A stretch of DNA of 64,000 nt from the NCBI RefSeq assembly GCF_963576545.1, contig NC_083638.1, positions 7,551,022-7,615,021 of the forward strand. The letters run 5' to 3'. This document shows positions 46,568-57,712 of the stretch, one piece after another. A program made the translations under genes and the position numbers. A model generated the notes under the pieces. It saw only the letters and a program-made list of their open reading frames with translations, did not search any database and was not told the DNA's origin. How positions within the stretch are numbered: position 1 is the first letter of the stretch; the number at the start of each line of letters is the position of its first letter. This stretch comes from Limanda limanda. Lineage: Eukaryota > Chordata > Actinopteri > Pleuronectiformes > Pleuronectidae.

Positions 46568-49500
46568 GTAAGTAAAACCGAGCCTGTGCGCTGCTTCCTC
46601 CACGCACCAGAGGCCAAACACCGGCCCCGGAGACTTTGTTAGGAGTATTGACCCGATGGTACAAACACAGAGGGTGTTGCTGTACATTTCATCTCACTAT
46701 AAATGGAGGAATCTCTGAGGACGCGAGGATGTGAAGTGTCGACTGTGAAGTTTTGCACTCGAGTGATTCTCGTTTTAACTCCTTTTTGTTGTGTATTTCC
46801 TGAGCTTTTCATACAAACAGAAACAAATACTTTGATCGCAGGTTTTCAGGTTTCGTGTGATAACAGGTTTCATTGTGTAACACATTTCCTGAGCTTTTCA
46901 ATCACAAACCGAGTCGTTTGAGAGCATGAATCCAAGGGTTCCAGTTTACAAATCTGTGAATCCGAGAGCACGGCTTATGAACTGTGTGCACAGATTTCAA
47001 AACCCGCATCGGACACATTTCCTCATGGATCTGTCGTTCCCCTGACGTCCCCAGGGGGGCTGCACCCTTTCAAATAATGGGTAACCTGGACCAAAGCAGG
47101 GCAAACAACACTAGTCTAACTATAAATTGCCAAATCTCTGTATTTAAATCTGTAATTAAAGCTTCAAACATCTCTTTTCTACATCTTTCTTGATAGGAAA
47201 GTGGATCTTTTTACTTCGAGGGGCAGTGGAGCACCCGGACATTTTCCTGCCGAACATGCCAGGGTTTCTACTTTGTACAGCGGAGAGAGCTGCCAACTCC
47301 AGCAGTAACAAACAATCCTGACCGACCACACACACTGCAGCGATAAAATAGCAGGCCAAGCTATCAGCCCCACGCTCAGCACTAGTTGGCTTGATTTTGA
47401 ATGAATGTCTGCCTGAGCTGGGAAAAGAGGAAACAGCGTAAATCTCTTTTTAAGCTGAAATCCACGAAACGGCAAATTCAGCAAATCTTCTTTAAAAAGT
47501 GGAGTGTCATCTATCTGCTGATTCCAGAAATCCCTGTCTGTCTGTATGTGACTTGCATATCTCAAGATCTGTTCACCTACTCATCTTCTACACCGGATTT
47601 GATGTGATTTTTACATGAGATACATTCAATATTAATAAACCTTTAATAAACAGACACCCAGTGCTCTGTAGCATCAGTAACTGGGACAAGTTGGTGTCGT
47701 TGACCATGTCACTCACTGCAAAGACGTCTGAATCTCCGGTTCAGGGTTCTGCTTTCTCAGTCGGGCTTCACTGAACTTTGAGTAAACAGGCGACCGGCTT
47801 CTGTTGCTGCATCTCAATCACTGCAGGTCACTCTTTGCAGTTTCAGAAAGAAAAGCTGCGACCAGCATCACCACAAACCAACAGCCTGTTCCTAACAATC
47901 AGGTGTAGAACAGCCACGGCACAACTCCAGTAATTTCTGTCTCTCATGCATCGTCTCTCAGCTTTTTGATTCATCATCATATCGCGTACGCAGTTGCTGG
48001 CTCTAGAGATTATCCAAAATGTCATCTGGACCTAGAACACCTACAAAAACTATAACTCTGCTTTGGTTTGACTTCAGCCCGAGGCCACGAAATATTGTCC
48101 CTTCCCCCCTGAGACTGACTTGTCATCAGATCACAGCCGATGGGCCCAGATATTACCACAGACACCAGTCAACATTACTGGGAAACAAGTTCAAAGATCA
48201 GACAGTGAGTTTCAAAATGTCCACAACATAACTGAAAAGTCCTGCACAGAAGCAAATCCTGACATAGATGATATATATGCCTAATAATTAATTAAAACAT
48301 ATTAAAATGGCATTCCCTCTTATCTTGATTAATGGTTCATCTGATTAGTTTTGTGTTTGTGTGACGACCATTTTCTTTTTTTTTTATTGCAAGAGGAAGA
48401 TTGATAGCCATCAAGTCAAAACATCATCCGATGACTTAACAGAGCGCCGTCTCCAGCAGATAAGTACCGTGGTGTGTTTGTGGCATGTTTCAGTTGAACT
48501 TTTATTGACGTATATTTCATGTTTTCATACAGTGGCAGAATTGATTTGTAGCTGAGAGGATATGTGTGTCTTGTGCTGACCTTGTGGTTACAGTAATGAC
48601 ACGTTGAGGAGGACGGTGGCGCCAGACAGCTCAGCAGACCCCTGCCACACTTATAATCCCAGAGCAGAATTGTTACGGTTAGAAGTGTTCGGCCTGAATG
48701 ATACCATATGAAAGCAAACAGTCCAAACAAAACGCTGCGAGCCAGAGAGCGTGTTTATGAATTATTTTCAGGAATTTCAAGCGCATGGTCGCAATATTAG
48801 ACGGCACAGACAGCGTGTAATTACTTTAAATATTCCTCTGAGGCATTTCCTAGAGTTCAGGGTCTCGAGAGAAGCTGCAGCCGCGGCTCTGAAACAGACA
48901 GAGCTTCATGTCTCATTGAGCTGATGCTCGTCAACTGTGACCCACTGACGGAGCGGAGGTGGAGTTTCAGTCTCTCTCTCGAGGACAAGGAGAGATTCAG
49001 GGTTAAAACCTGAGCGACCTCAGATGAGAGTGTGTGTGTGTATTGGTGTAATCAGCTCTTAAACATAAAAGTCTTATGTGAAGATTTTACTCTTCATTCA
49101 CTGACCTGTGGGATAAAAACCATAAGTGAACATTTTACTAATAAATATAAAGTTTTAAAGTTTTAGAGAGAATTTGAATTAATAAAATACTTTCACTTTT
49201 TTCAAACCATATGTGGAGGTTTTTTAATTTCGTCTCCTCTTTTGTCACAGTTCTATTGTGATCAGTTTAATTTGAAAAGGATATTTTCGGAGAACCAATA
49301 CAGATATTAGAGTTTAAAAACTTTGCATATTGACCAAATTGGCACGGGCGCCCTGTGTAAAAGGGTTGAGTCCATTTACGCTTACTGTTCTATCAATAAA
49401 GGCAAAAGAACCTAAAAATATCTTAAAGAAAATTCCTAAGATGTCATCATCAAATCCAAATGCCCCAAACATTTAATTGAGTCTAGATATTTTACACTTG

Positions 49501-50309
49501 AACCAAAAACTTTAGCATTTATCACCGTATTTAAAAAAAACACACATAACCTACAACCAAACAAATAGAACTTTTCTGGGACGTAAAGATTTCTTGTTAA
49601 CATTGTATCAATCTTTAGTAAACATCTAAGAAAATAAATACCAAACAGCCAAAGTGTAATTCTGCTTTGTTAAATAAAAGTTTTTATATCAGCAAAAAAA
49701 CGCAGGTATATATATTCCAATATGTTCGATCTCCAGACACAGATATGTCACTATCTGTTACTTTTGGTCAGCTGATAAATGCAGCCACGAGGTTAGAACA
49801 CAAGTCAAACCACGTGATTTCTGTGCAGCAGATTTTTTGAATTTGCTTCAGCTGAAATCGATATAACATCTTGACAATGTTCTCTGCTTCTACTTGTGAG
49901 GTTCTTTCTAAACGTGTAACGTTTAGGATGAAGCACTTCACACTGATGTGTCAAGTCTCGAAGCCAAAATCCCAGTTCGGCACACTGGTGTTCATTAGGG
50001 CTGGTTTTTGTTGTGTGTTTTCTCCTCTGCTAAGTTGCTGCCTGGGGACAAACTGGTTCCTCTTGATTTATTACTGTACTTTATTGTCTTGTTAAAGCAG
50101 CAGGCGAGTTCCAAAGAGTGGGTTCATCCAGATGACCCAATGAAACGGTGACGTGACTCTTTAATGGACGTGTTAGAGAGAGAGGATGGTGAAGAGAGTT
50201 GATTAATCCTGTTGATTATTCATCTGCATCGTGTCTATTCGGTGTAATTCTATTAGAACGCTGTTTGAGTGGGTCGCTAATAAATTATATGGTTCAGATG
50301 TCATGTCCA
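46568..50309. other. non-coding DNA, no gene seen
   Basis: A 3.7-kb stretch without recognised repeats. The part 48720-48890, with TTATGAATTATTTTCAGG and GTAATTACTTTAAATATTCC, has the texture of a conserved non-coding element. Open frames around 47179-47607 have no domain. Confidence 0.4.
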
Positions 50310-50333
50310 GTGTGTGTGTGTGTGTGTGTGTGT
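50310..50333. repeat. (GT)n microsatellite
   Basis: Twelve GT units. Confidence 0.95.
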
Positions 50334-50442
50334 TGCTTTGGGGTAATGTGTCAAATGAGAACAGCACTTTGATTACACCACACACAGTCATGTCAAATAG
50401 TCATCGCTGGTTAAAAGATCTTTTTAGTCTCAAAGTGTGTCG

Positions 50443-50445
<3 letters not shown>

Positions 50446-50512
<67 letters not shown>
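50446..50512. repeat. (GT)n microsatellite, 33 units
   Basis: Uninterrupted. The 170-codon and 111-codon plus frames here are translations of this array and are not genes. Confidence 0.97.
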
Positions 50513-50513
<1 letters not shown>

Positions 50514-50564
50514 AACATAGCGCCCCACCTCCCCTTCCGCCGCTGCCCAACCTCCCTTGTATAT

Positions 50565-50580
50565 AAAAAAAAAAAAAAAA
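50565..50580. repeat. poly-A tract (16 A)
   Basis: Follows a C-rich segment. No retroelement body recognised before it. Confidence 0.9.
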
Positions 50581-51352
50581 TGTTTTGTTCACGCCAGATT
50601 CAGCAGCACAATTATCGCTGTGGCCTTTTCTGTCTCGGCTCTTCAGGCCAAGAGATGAAGCATGAAATGAATTCTGAGGCCAGCAGCCGTGCCAGCTGGA
50701 TCTGGACCGTGCCAACACAATGGCTGGGGCCGCTGCCAGGGCGCAGATTTTTTTGCTTTTTCTCTATTAAGTTGTTTCTCTCTGTGTTTAAAGGAGTCCT
50801 GTCAGCACAAACGTCAGGTTATTATGTCTGTGAGTCTCGTGTCTGTGTTTCATGTTTCAGATATTCTGGGTATGCTCGGTTTGCAGCTGAGCAGAGCACA
50901 AACAAAGGTTTCACCTCACATCACATGTTTGATCTGCAGTTCATATTCATAACTAAGAATTAACAAAACATTTCACATCTTTATAAGTTGCTTCACTTAT
51001 TCACCACTGTTATTTAAGCCTAGAAAAGCAGCTTTTTACAGAGTAGACAAGTTATGATAAATCACTTAAAGTTTGGTTTTCAAAGTCAAACACAAAATCA
51101 CCTGATACTTATTTATTCCTAAGAACTGTTAAATCAGTTATTTATAGTTTAAAATGTTTAGTTGAACTAGTGTAATTCTCATTTATGATATGATTTTGAA
51201 ATTCTATTAAGCCTCGTGACATCAGGACTTCTGCATTTGATCCAATACGAAATAAGTTAACGCTCATTACATTGAAAAAAGTATCGAAAAATAACAAGTA
51301 TTTCTGGTTAAATTTATTTATTATTTTCCCTTTTACTTTTTATTAGATTTTG
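50581..51352. other. non-coding DNA; possible conserved patch
   Basis: The stretch 50590-50750 is repeat-free and mixed in composition (CAGCAGCACAATTATCGCTG, GCATGAAATGAATTC) and looks like a conserved element. This cannot be tested from one sequence. Confidence 0.3.
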
Positions 51353-51465
51353 GTTTGTTTGTTGGTTTTACAGGATTACAGAAAAATTACTCAAAGCTAT
51401 TTCCATGAAACTCTGAATGGGCCGTGGGCCAAGAAAGAACTTTGGGGCGAATCTGGGCCAAATTA
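51353..51465 (+). repeat. family A repeat, best-preserved copy
   Basis: TTGTTTGTTGGTTTTACAGG, ATTACAGAAAAATTACTC, TATTTCCATGAAACTCTG, GGGCCGTGGGCCAAGAAAGA and ACTTTGGGGCGAATCTGGG follow the family order almost without gaps. Other copies lie at 2125, 18299 (minus), 23643, 26744, 35000 and 38460 (minus). Confidence 0.65.
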
Positions 51466-51813
51466 ATTTGATATAACTTTATTTAACTTTCCTTTTTTAG
51501 AAATGAAATCTGAGTGCATTTCTAGAATGTTTATGATTTTCTCTTTTCTTCACCCATTTTCTGCTCACACATTATCGATGCTCATATGAAGGTGACAAGT
51601 GTGACGTTTGTTTTGATCAGTGAAAAGTGTCTGAGGAAACAAGAGGAAACACACAAAACAGGACACTCACACACACCCACACACACACCAGTGACGCACA
51701 ACTTGCATGTGACCGATTCTGTCAAAGGCCCTTGAGACACTGGGAGAGTTAATAAATAAAAAAAATGATGATACACAAGAGTAAAAAATTGACCAATGTG
51801 TGTGTATGTGATG
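51466..51813. other. non-coding DNA, no gene seen
   Basis: Includes a short CA-rich patch at 51668-51689. Nothing else. Confidence 0.45.
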
Positions 51814-51880
51814 ATTATTTCTTCAATCCTGCAAATATTAAAGCAAACAGCTTTAATATTTGCAGGACTGAAGAAATAAT
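51814..51880. other. 31-bp near-perfect hairpin, 5-nt loop
   Basis: Positions 51814-51844 are the reverse complement of 51850-51880 with a single mismatch (A at 51825 against C at 51869). The loop is AAACA. The arms are AT-rich (ATTATTTCTTCAATCCTGC… and its partner). The stem is much longer and cleaner than chance inverted repeats in the window. It could be a precursor of a small RNA, a tiny palindromic element or the product of a template-switch mutation. Sequence alone does not decide. Confidence 0.85.
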
Positions 51881-52097
51881 TTTGTCATTCTGTCTTCTTT
51901 CCTCGAGCGTGTTATACAGGTTTTATTTTGTGAATTTAAAGTTCTGGAAAGTTAAAAGGCCAAAGTCTGGAGTAGAGTCAGAGCATGAAAACCTTTTGAA
52001 GTAGTAACACAACTTAAGATCATCAAACTGAATATGACTCATTTAAAGCAGCAAACATTTTTCTCATGCAGCGCCTTGAGCAAAGTCAAAGGTTAAG
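51881..52097. other. non-coding DNA, no gene seen
   Basis: AT-rich. Nothing recognised. Confidence 0.4.
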
Positions 52098-52223
52098 TTC
52101 CTCCTCCTCCTCCTCTTCCTCCTCCTCCTCCTCCTCCTCCTCCTCCTCCTCCTCCTCCTCCTCCTCCTCCTCCTCCTCCTCCTCCTCCTCCTCCTCCTCC
52201 TCTTCCTCCTCCTCCTCCTCCTC
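52098..52223. repeat. (TCC)n microsatellite, about 42 units
   Basis: A pure polypyrimidine trinucleotide array with two TTCC interruptions. Such mirror-symmetric purine/pyrimidine tracts can form triplex DNA. The poly-Ser, poly-Glu and poly-Arg frames across it are artefacts. Confidence 0.97.
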
Positions 52224-52371
52224 ACTCTTCCTCTCTTCTCCATCATTACTCCGACGGTATACTGACTGTTCCAGAGTCGGGTTTTGTCCGAGCTCACTGG
52301 GTCCATTAGTGAAACAGGTGCTGCTCATCATTCAACAGGTACGAGGACACACCTTCACACTAATCCGTGCA

Positions 52372-52390
52372 CCCCCCCCCCCCCCCCCCC
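52372..52390. repeat. poly-C tract (19 C)
   Basis: Nineteen cytosines followed by ACAGG. Prone to length error. Confidence 0.95.
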
Positions 52391-53533
52391 ACAGGTGTAA
52401 GGCTTTTTACAAAGAGCGTACGTGTAAACACGCCGCTCTTTTACCCGGGAGGCGACATAAAAGGCGTTTCGGAGGGTTTTCTGAGGCCGCTGTTGGATTT
52501 TGCTCGGTGGCCTATTGACACAGCTGCAGGCCCCACCCTCTTCCCATATCGCCTAAAGAAAAGAGGCTTGCATGGAAGCCTGCATGCACCGCAAACCTGT
52601 TATTTTGAAGTTTAAAAGAAAATCCAAGCGGGCAGAAGACATTCTGAAGAAGCCAGACAAAAAACCAACAAGCCTCTATAAGCCCCGGAGGATTCAGGGC
52701 TTTTGTGAGCAGAGAATTAGGATTCTCTGTGTACACGTGCAAGCCCGCGCACATAAAATGCATGCATATTGTTGCACACTGTATGTGTGTGTTTATTTTG
52801 TACATTTTGTTTGTTTGATAGGGAAAGTGCAGCTGCCTTAGAGAGAAGCGGCACACAATCAAAGTTCCATTTGCCGGAGCACAAAGAGGAGACAGCGGCG
52901 GACGGGCCGATTCGAGAGGCTTCTATTTAAAGTGAACTCCGGAGCATTTTACAGTGGACAGCCAGCTTTGTGTTTGTGATGGAAAAACGTGGGTGACGAA
53001 AATTGTCACATAATTACGCCCTGTTAAGCGTCTGACCTGTCATTTTGTCGAAATGTGAAAGGGGACGATTCTGCGAGAGCTTTGTTATCGACGGCGGCAG
53101 AGAAGTTCAAACGGAGGGAAGAGAAAAGGAGCTCGAGTGGAGCACATATCAATCTGTGTGTGATTGATCTGAGGGACACTTTGAAGACACGTTCTCCGCA
53201 CATGAGGCATTGATTTTTTAAAAGCAGAGAAAGATCTGTAAGGGTTCGGTGACCTTGACTGCACTTTCACGTCCACACTCATGCGGACATATTTTAAAAC
53301 ATGTCATCTGGGCTCCCTCCGTCTTGGACTTCTGGAAAAAAATAGAGTTTGTACATTAAAACACGTCAATCTGGAACAGTGGGAGCAGAAAGCAAAGCCA
53401 GACAAACAAAGAATGTGTTCATTTGTTCTACTGAGCGACAGAATGAATAAGACGGCTTTGGTTGGCTCGAACACAAAGAGAAAATAACCACCGGCTCATT
53501 TAGTGATTTAATATTTTGTAATTAAAACAGTAA
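52391..53533. other. non-coding DNA; possible conserved patch
   Basis: No gene recognised. The stretch 52860-53060 is repeat-free and evenly composed (TTCTATTTAAAGTGAACTCC, TCACATAATTACGCCCTG) and is a reasonable conserved-element candidate. Confidence 0.3.
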
Positions 53534-53840
53534 AGCTGCTCTCAGACGTGGAGTGAACTCCAGAGAACCTCCGCTCAGTCTCAGTGGGGTTGTGAGATAT
53601 ATATGTCCCATTGGAGTTTCAGGTACAGGAGATTCTCCACAGGGAAAGTGGTGCTACACAGACAAACATACAATGAGCTGAAGCAGAAACAGGTGATCTC
53701 TGCAGCCACACCTCACCTGAACACTGCAGAGATGTATATGTTATTGTGAACGCATCTTTGTTCATGTGTGAAAGGCAAAATCAAGTTATAGCCCAGACCC
53801 AATTCTGTGGAAAGCCTCCGGAGTTCATATCTAAAGATCA
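53534..53840 (+). repeat. MITE-like repeat (family C)
   Basis: Begins AGCTGCTCTCAGACGTGGAG TGAACTCCAGAGAACCTCCG and carries GGAGATTCTCCACAGG, AACGCATCTTTGTTCATG and, near the right end, CCTCCGGAGTTCATATC, which is roughly an inverted version of the start. Related starts are at 25899 and 40128. The boundary is approximate. Confidence 0.5.
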
Positions 53841-54242
53841 TATTACAATCAAAACCAGGATTTGTGCCGTCAGCTTCGAGTTAACAGACAGGAATGCTGC
53901 CTTAATAAGGAAGAGTATAGATGCAATGATAGAATAAAAAAACAATGCAAGGGAAAGTTGAGTCAAATGAACAGAATAGAAAAGTAAAGAAGAGAAATAA
54001 TGACAGACATTAGCAAAAGAGAATCAGGTTGAATTGAAAGCAAACTTTTATATTTGATTTAAAATGATTGATTATCGATAGTGGGAAATTGTTGATAAGG
54101 CTTAACATGAAACTGGAGACTTTCCCAGAGCTTGGTATAGAGAAAACAAGGTTCCCTGTTAGTTCTAAGACAACAAGACCTTTGTTGGCACATTTATGTT
54201 TGCTGGTGCTTCACCAACACACCCGGTGGAGCTGCATGAAGC
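53841..54242. other. non-coding DNA, no gene seen
   Basis: AT-rich. Nothing recognised. Confidence 0.4.
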
Positions 54243-54522
54243 CATGTGTAGGATTGTGTATCATGTGTACCTGTGTTAATTATGCACATCATCCCTACAG
54301 CGATAAAAGCAACTAAATCTAAACTCGAACAGAACAAATATTGACATATCTTTCTCATGTGGTTTCTTCAGAATCCCTTGAAATATCCCAAATTCCCTCC
54401 AGCGTAATAAAATAAACTTTGTAAACAAAAATTAAAACTTCCTCCACAATGTTTCCCAGTGTTTTCTGTGCTGTTTGCAATAAAAATCCACATCTAACAT
54501 TACCACCTTCACTGCCGCGGCA
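54243..54522 (+). repeat. 280-bp duplicated sequence, copy 1
   Basis: Collinear with 57373-57651, with roughly 16 differences by eye (about 94 percent identity). Both copies start at CATGTGTAGGATTGTG and end at ACTGCCG(C/G)GGCA. They lack an ORF and contain AATAAA words. Flanks outside these limits do not match, so this is either a dispersed repeat or a small local duplication 3.1 kb apart. Confidence 0.9.
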
Positions 54523-55604
54523 GGTTGAGAGGACATGGGTTTAACCTTAAAGGTAAATTCACTCACCAAATAAATAACAGATAAATAACTCCTGTAATGT
54601 GTTAAACATCACAGATTGGGACAAGTATGAAAGAGGAATCTCACCATCTTCCACAAACTATAAAAACCATTGGCTCCTTGTTATTGGGATCAGTGGAAGC
54701 TCTGGATGCCGCCACATCACTGAGGATGTGAACGTAGCTGAGGCCGCTGGGTCGGCCCGGGCGAGTGACTCCCCGGGTGGAGCCCAGTCGATGCAGGAAC
54801 ATTCAACCGCCAGCAGTCCGGCGGTAAACATGTGAGCTTCATAGCGACCCGGGCCTTTACAGCTGGATACCCATATTTGGTCCCATTCCTTGTGGTGAGG
54901 GCTGTGACGCATTCTGCCAGAGTTGGATTTGAGCCGGTTCCCTCCACAGGCCGAGCAGCCAGCGACACACAAACAAGCTGCTCTGCATTAACCAAATACC
55001 ACTTCCAATTGCAACACACAATGGCTTCTTATATCACTGCCCCCGGACCACAAGCCATCACGAAAATCAGTGTAACACCAGAGCTGAGTTTTTATGAACT
55101 GAACGGAACTGGGGTAAAACAGAGAATTTCTTATTCTTCCACTCTAATAAAGCTGTTTTCAGATAAATATATAAAAATAAAATATTCCCCAACTGATTTT
55201 ATCAAATGCCAACAAAGCATCTTGAGAACAAATTTTTCTAAATATTTCAGAAGACAGTAAGAGAAAGGTTTGTGTCAATACACCCACGTGTTAGAAACGC
55301 CATGAAACATTAGACCTCCTCCTGGATTTCTCTGGACTTTAAACTCAGAAACAGTGGGTAGAAAACCCAAATTGTATAACAAAAAATGTCTAAATAAAGT
55401 CATAGCTGAATTCATATTTATTATCCCCTTGCAGGCAGGAGAACTCCACAACTCGTGGCTAAGGCGATAGCATCAGGCTATTGACACATCCAGCCAATAC
55501 TTAAAACTCCTAATGAATTGAATGAGATAAATACTGAATGTAATAGTTGAGTTTAACTTATTAAATTTACAAGTAAATGCATTTCCTCTTTATGCAACAG
55601 GTCA
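54523..55604. other. non-coding DNA with a GC-richer block
   Basis: The block 54710-54990 is GC-rich and includes GTTGGATTTGAGCC, which vaguely recalls a tRNA B-box. The 142-codon plus frame (54832-55260) has no recognisable domain. Confidence 0.4.
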
Positions 55605-55770
55605 AGACCGGCGTCCGCCCACCCACAGTCTGGTTCCACTTTATTCCTCTTCAAAGAAAAGGGAGTTTTTTCCTTTTTGTGGGAACTGGTGGATTTCTAC
55701 GTAAAGTCTCGACCTAACTTTGTAAAACGCCTCCAGACAAAGTTGGTGGTTTAAAAGAATTGAATGTTAT
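55605..55770 (+). repeat. common teleost 3'-tail repeat
   Basis: GTCTGGTTCCACTTTATTCC, AAAGGGAGTTTTTTCC, TTGTGGGAACTGGTGGATTT, then GTAAAACGCCTCCAGACAAA and GAATTGAATG match in order a repeat seen throughout teleost genomes (…GTAAAGTGCCTTGAGACAAC…). It is probably the 3' end of a retroelement. No coding part is present. Confidence 0.6.
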
Positions 55771-56487
55771 TATCTTCTTTTTTTCAATTTCATATCCTGT
55801 TACACATATGATATGAATTTACTAATAAACACGTTCAGACATAATGATTCTTGGATCTGCATAAATACAGAGGGAGGCTACTCCCCCGTTCCCTTGAGAG
55901 GTAAAATGATCTGATTCATTTCAACCTCACTTTACAGTTTCTGATATCTCAGTTTTCCATTGTTTGATTTCTGCAGGAGCCGTCAGAGTTTTCACAGAGA
56001 AATGAATCCTCGCTGTAATATTCAAGTGTTTTGTGGTTTATTATTAGAGTTTCTTGATTATTTATGATTGTGCGATCACAGTGATTAATAAAGTGGGAAT
56101 GTGCTGTGATAACATAGTTCATTTGAGCACCAGTTCACATGTGTGGGAGAGGGTGATGGATCAACACGTTTTTTGTTCACTGTGATTATTTCGCTTAGAA
56201 GTTGTGCTCGGTCAAATTTGTTGATCATTTTTTTAATAAATAAAATGCTTATTTTTGATGTATGCTTTGATATTTCTGGTCTTACCTGCAGTTCACTGAT
56301 AAACCGACATGCATAACTGATCAACTTGATATTTCATATTATAAGACACATTTTGACACTTACTGTGTAAAGCACATCCTTGAACTGAGATCACTTATCA
56401 TACAAATTATACACACTGCTAAATTTGAATATCATTTCTCATTAGATTCCACGTTCCCTGCAGGACCTCAGGGGTATTGTAAGAAAT

Positions 56488-56490
<3 letters not shown>
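55771..56490. other. non-coding DNA, no gene seen
   Basis: AT-rich. Nothing recognised. Confidence 0.45.

Positions 56491-56572
<82 letters not shown>
56491..56572. repeat. (GT)n microsatellite, 41 units
   Basis: Uninterrupted GT. Confidence 0.97.
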
Positions 56573-56574
<2 letters not shown>

Positions 56575-56703
56575 CTGCGTGTCTCATAGCACACCAGGAT
56601 CATTAGGAACATTTTATCCCACTTTAAAATCTTAATCTCGCCCTCGGAGATAATTCTGCCTACAAAGACAAATCAAAGCTCTTAGCCTCTGTTTCCATTT
56701 CAG
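56573..56703. other. non-coding DNA, contains a splice-acceptor-like tract
   Basis: Ends in AGCCTCTGTTTCCATTTCAG, a strong acceptor-like sequence for the next candidate. Confidence 0.4.
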
Positions 56704-56830
56704 CAGCTTTAGCAGAAAGTCTCATCCAGAGCCTCCAGAGCTTCCAGAACGGCAGCAGCTTCACCTTTCTCCAACCCACACCTCGGTGCGCTCCCTCTGG
56801 GCATGGAGCCTCGGAGCTGGGGCCTCTTTG
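56704..56830 (+). other. candidate exon, 127 nt, open in two frames
   Basis: A strong acceptor ends at 56703 and CCTCTTTG/GTGAGTCATG (GT at 56831-56832) is a strong donor. The segment is GC-rich between AT-rich flanks. One frame reads ALAESLIQSLQSFQNGSSF then TFLQPTPRCAPSGHG and has mostly G/C third positions, as in real coding exons. A second frame is also open (SFSRKSHPEPPELPERQQLH and on). I recognise no family. No partner exon is visible and the plus-strand gene at the right edge starts only at 63844, so this would belong to another transcript. Confidence 0.3.
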
Positions 56831-57372
56831 GTGAGTCATGGAAGATCTGATGGTTTTTTTCTAATGAGGTTTTAAGACCTGATGCCAACAGGCCAGGTGT
56901 GTGAGTTTGTGTAGGTGTGTGTACTTTGTGCTGAGGAGGAATGTGCACATGTTTACCTGCGTGTGTAAACGCTCTGATCCATTAATATTATGTCCACCTG
57001 CAGGAACAACTGTGTGTTTGCTCTTGTGTGTGTGTGTGTGCAGATACGCTCGTGTCTGAATCGCTCTCATGCCCGCTGCTCATGTTAATGGTAAATCACT
57101 CGCACTGAGAGATGTCAACAGAAATGTGATTCCTGTCATGTTTTGTTTGTATAAAACAAACCAAACCCAAGTAAGACTGAATGTTTTAACAGGTGACTTA
57201 AGTAAGCTAATGTTAGTGAGCCTGGATAAACTCGCACTGTGTGACTACACTGTGTTTGCCAGTAAACTGCAGCCAGGTGTCACCCACAGCAACCGTAAGT
57301 CCTCCCAGAGGCGTGGAAACACGGTACAGAAAGCAAAGTATTACCTGATAATGTTGCCGATATATATGTGTT
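56831..57372. other. non-coding DNA with short GT runs
   Basis: GT-rich patches at 56896-56935 and 57022-57041. Nothing else. Confidence 0.45.
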
Positions 57373-57651
57373 CATGTGTAGGATTGTGTATCATGTGTAC
57401 CTATGTTAATAATGCACATCATCCCTACAGCGATAAAAGTAACTAAATCTACTCTTGAACCGAACAAATATTGACGTATCTTTCTCATGTGGTTTCTTCA
57501 GAATCCCTTGAAATATCCCAAATTCCCTCCAGCAGTATAAAATAAACTTTGTAAACAAAATTACAATTTCCTCCACAATGCTTCCCAGTGTTTTCTGTGC
57601 TGTTTGCAATAAAAATACACATCTAACATTACCACATTTACTGCCGGGGCA
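57373..57651 (+). repeat. 280-bp duplicated sequence, copy 2
   Basis: Partner of 54243-54522 in the same orientation. Single-base indels occur near 57456 and 57560. Confidence 0.9.
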
Positions 57652-57712
57652 ATAATAACATAAATTGTATGATCAGGTACAAAAAGGAGACTGCAGTGAC
57701 AGTAATCAGAAA

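Noticed and set aside
50451..50963. 170-codon plus-strand ORF, the longest in the window
   Set aside because: It begins with over 20 alternating Cys-Val codons from the GT array and then runs through a poly-A tract and non-coding DNA. No domain is visible.
52064..52518. Poly-Ser, poly-Glu and poly-Arg ORFs
   Set aside because: They are the six-frame shadows of the (TCC)n array.
54832..55260. 142-codon plus-strand ORF
   Set aside because: It looks protein-like in places, but it has no recognised domain, no splice context and AT-rich junk at the end. Kept as background only.
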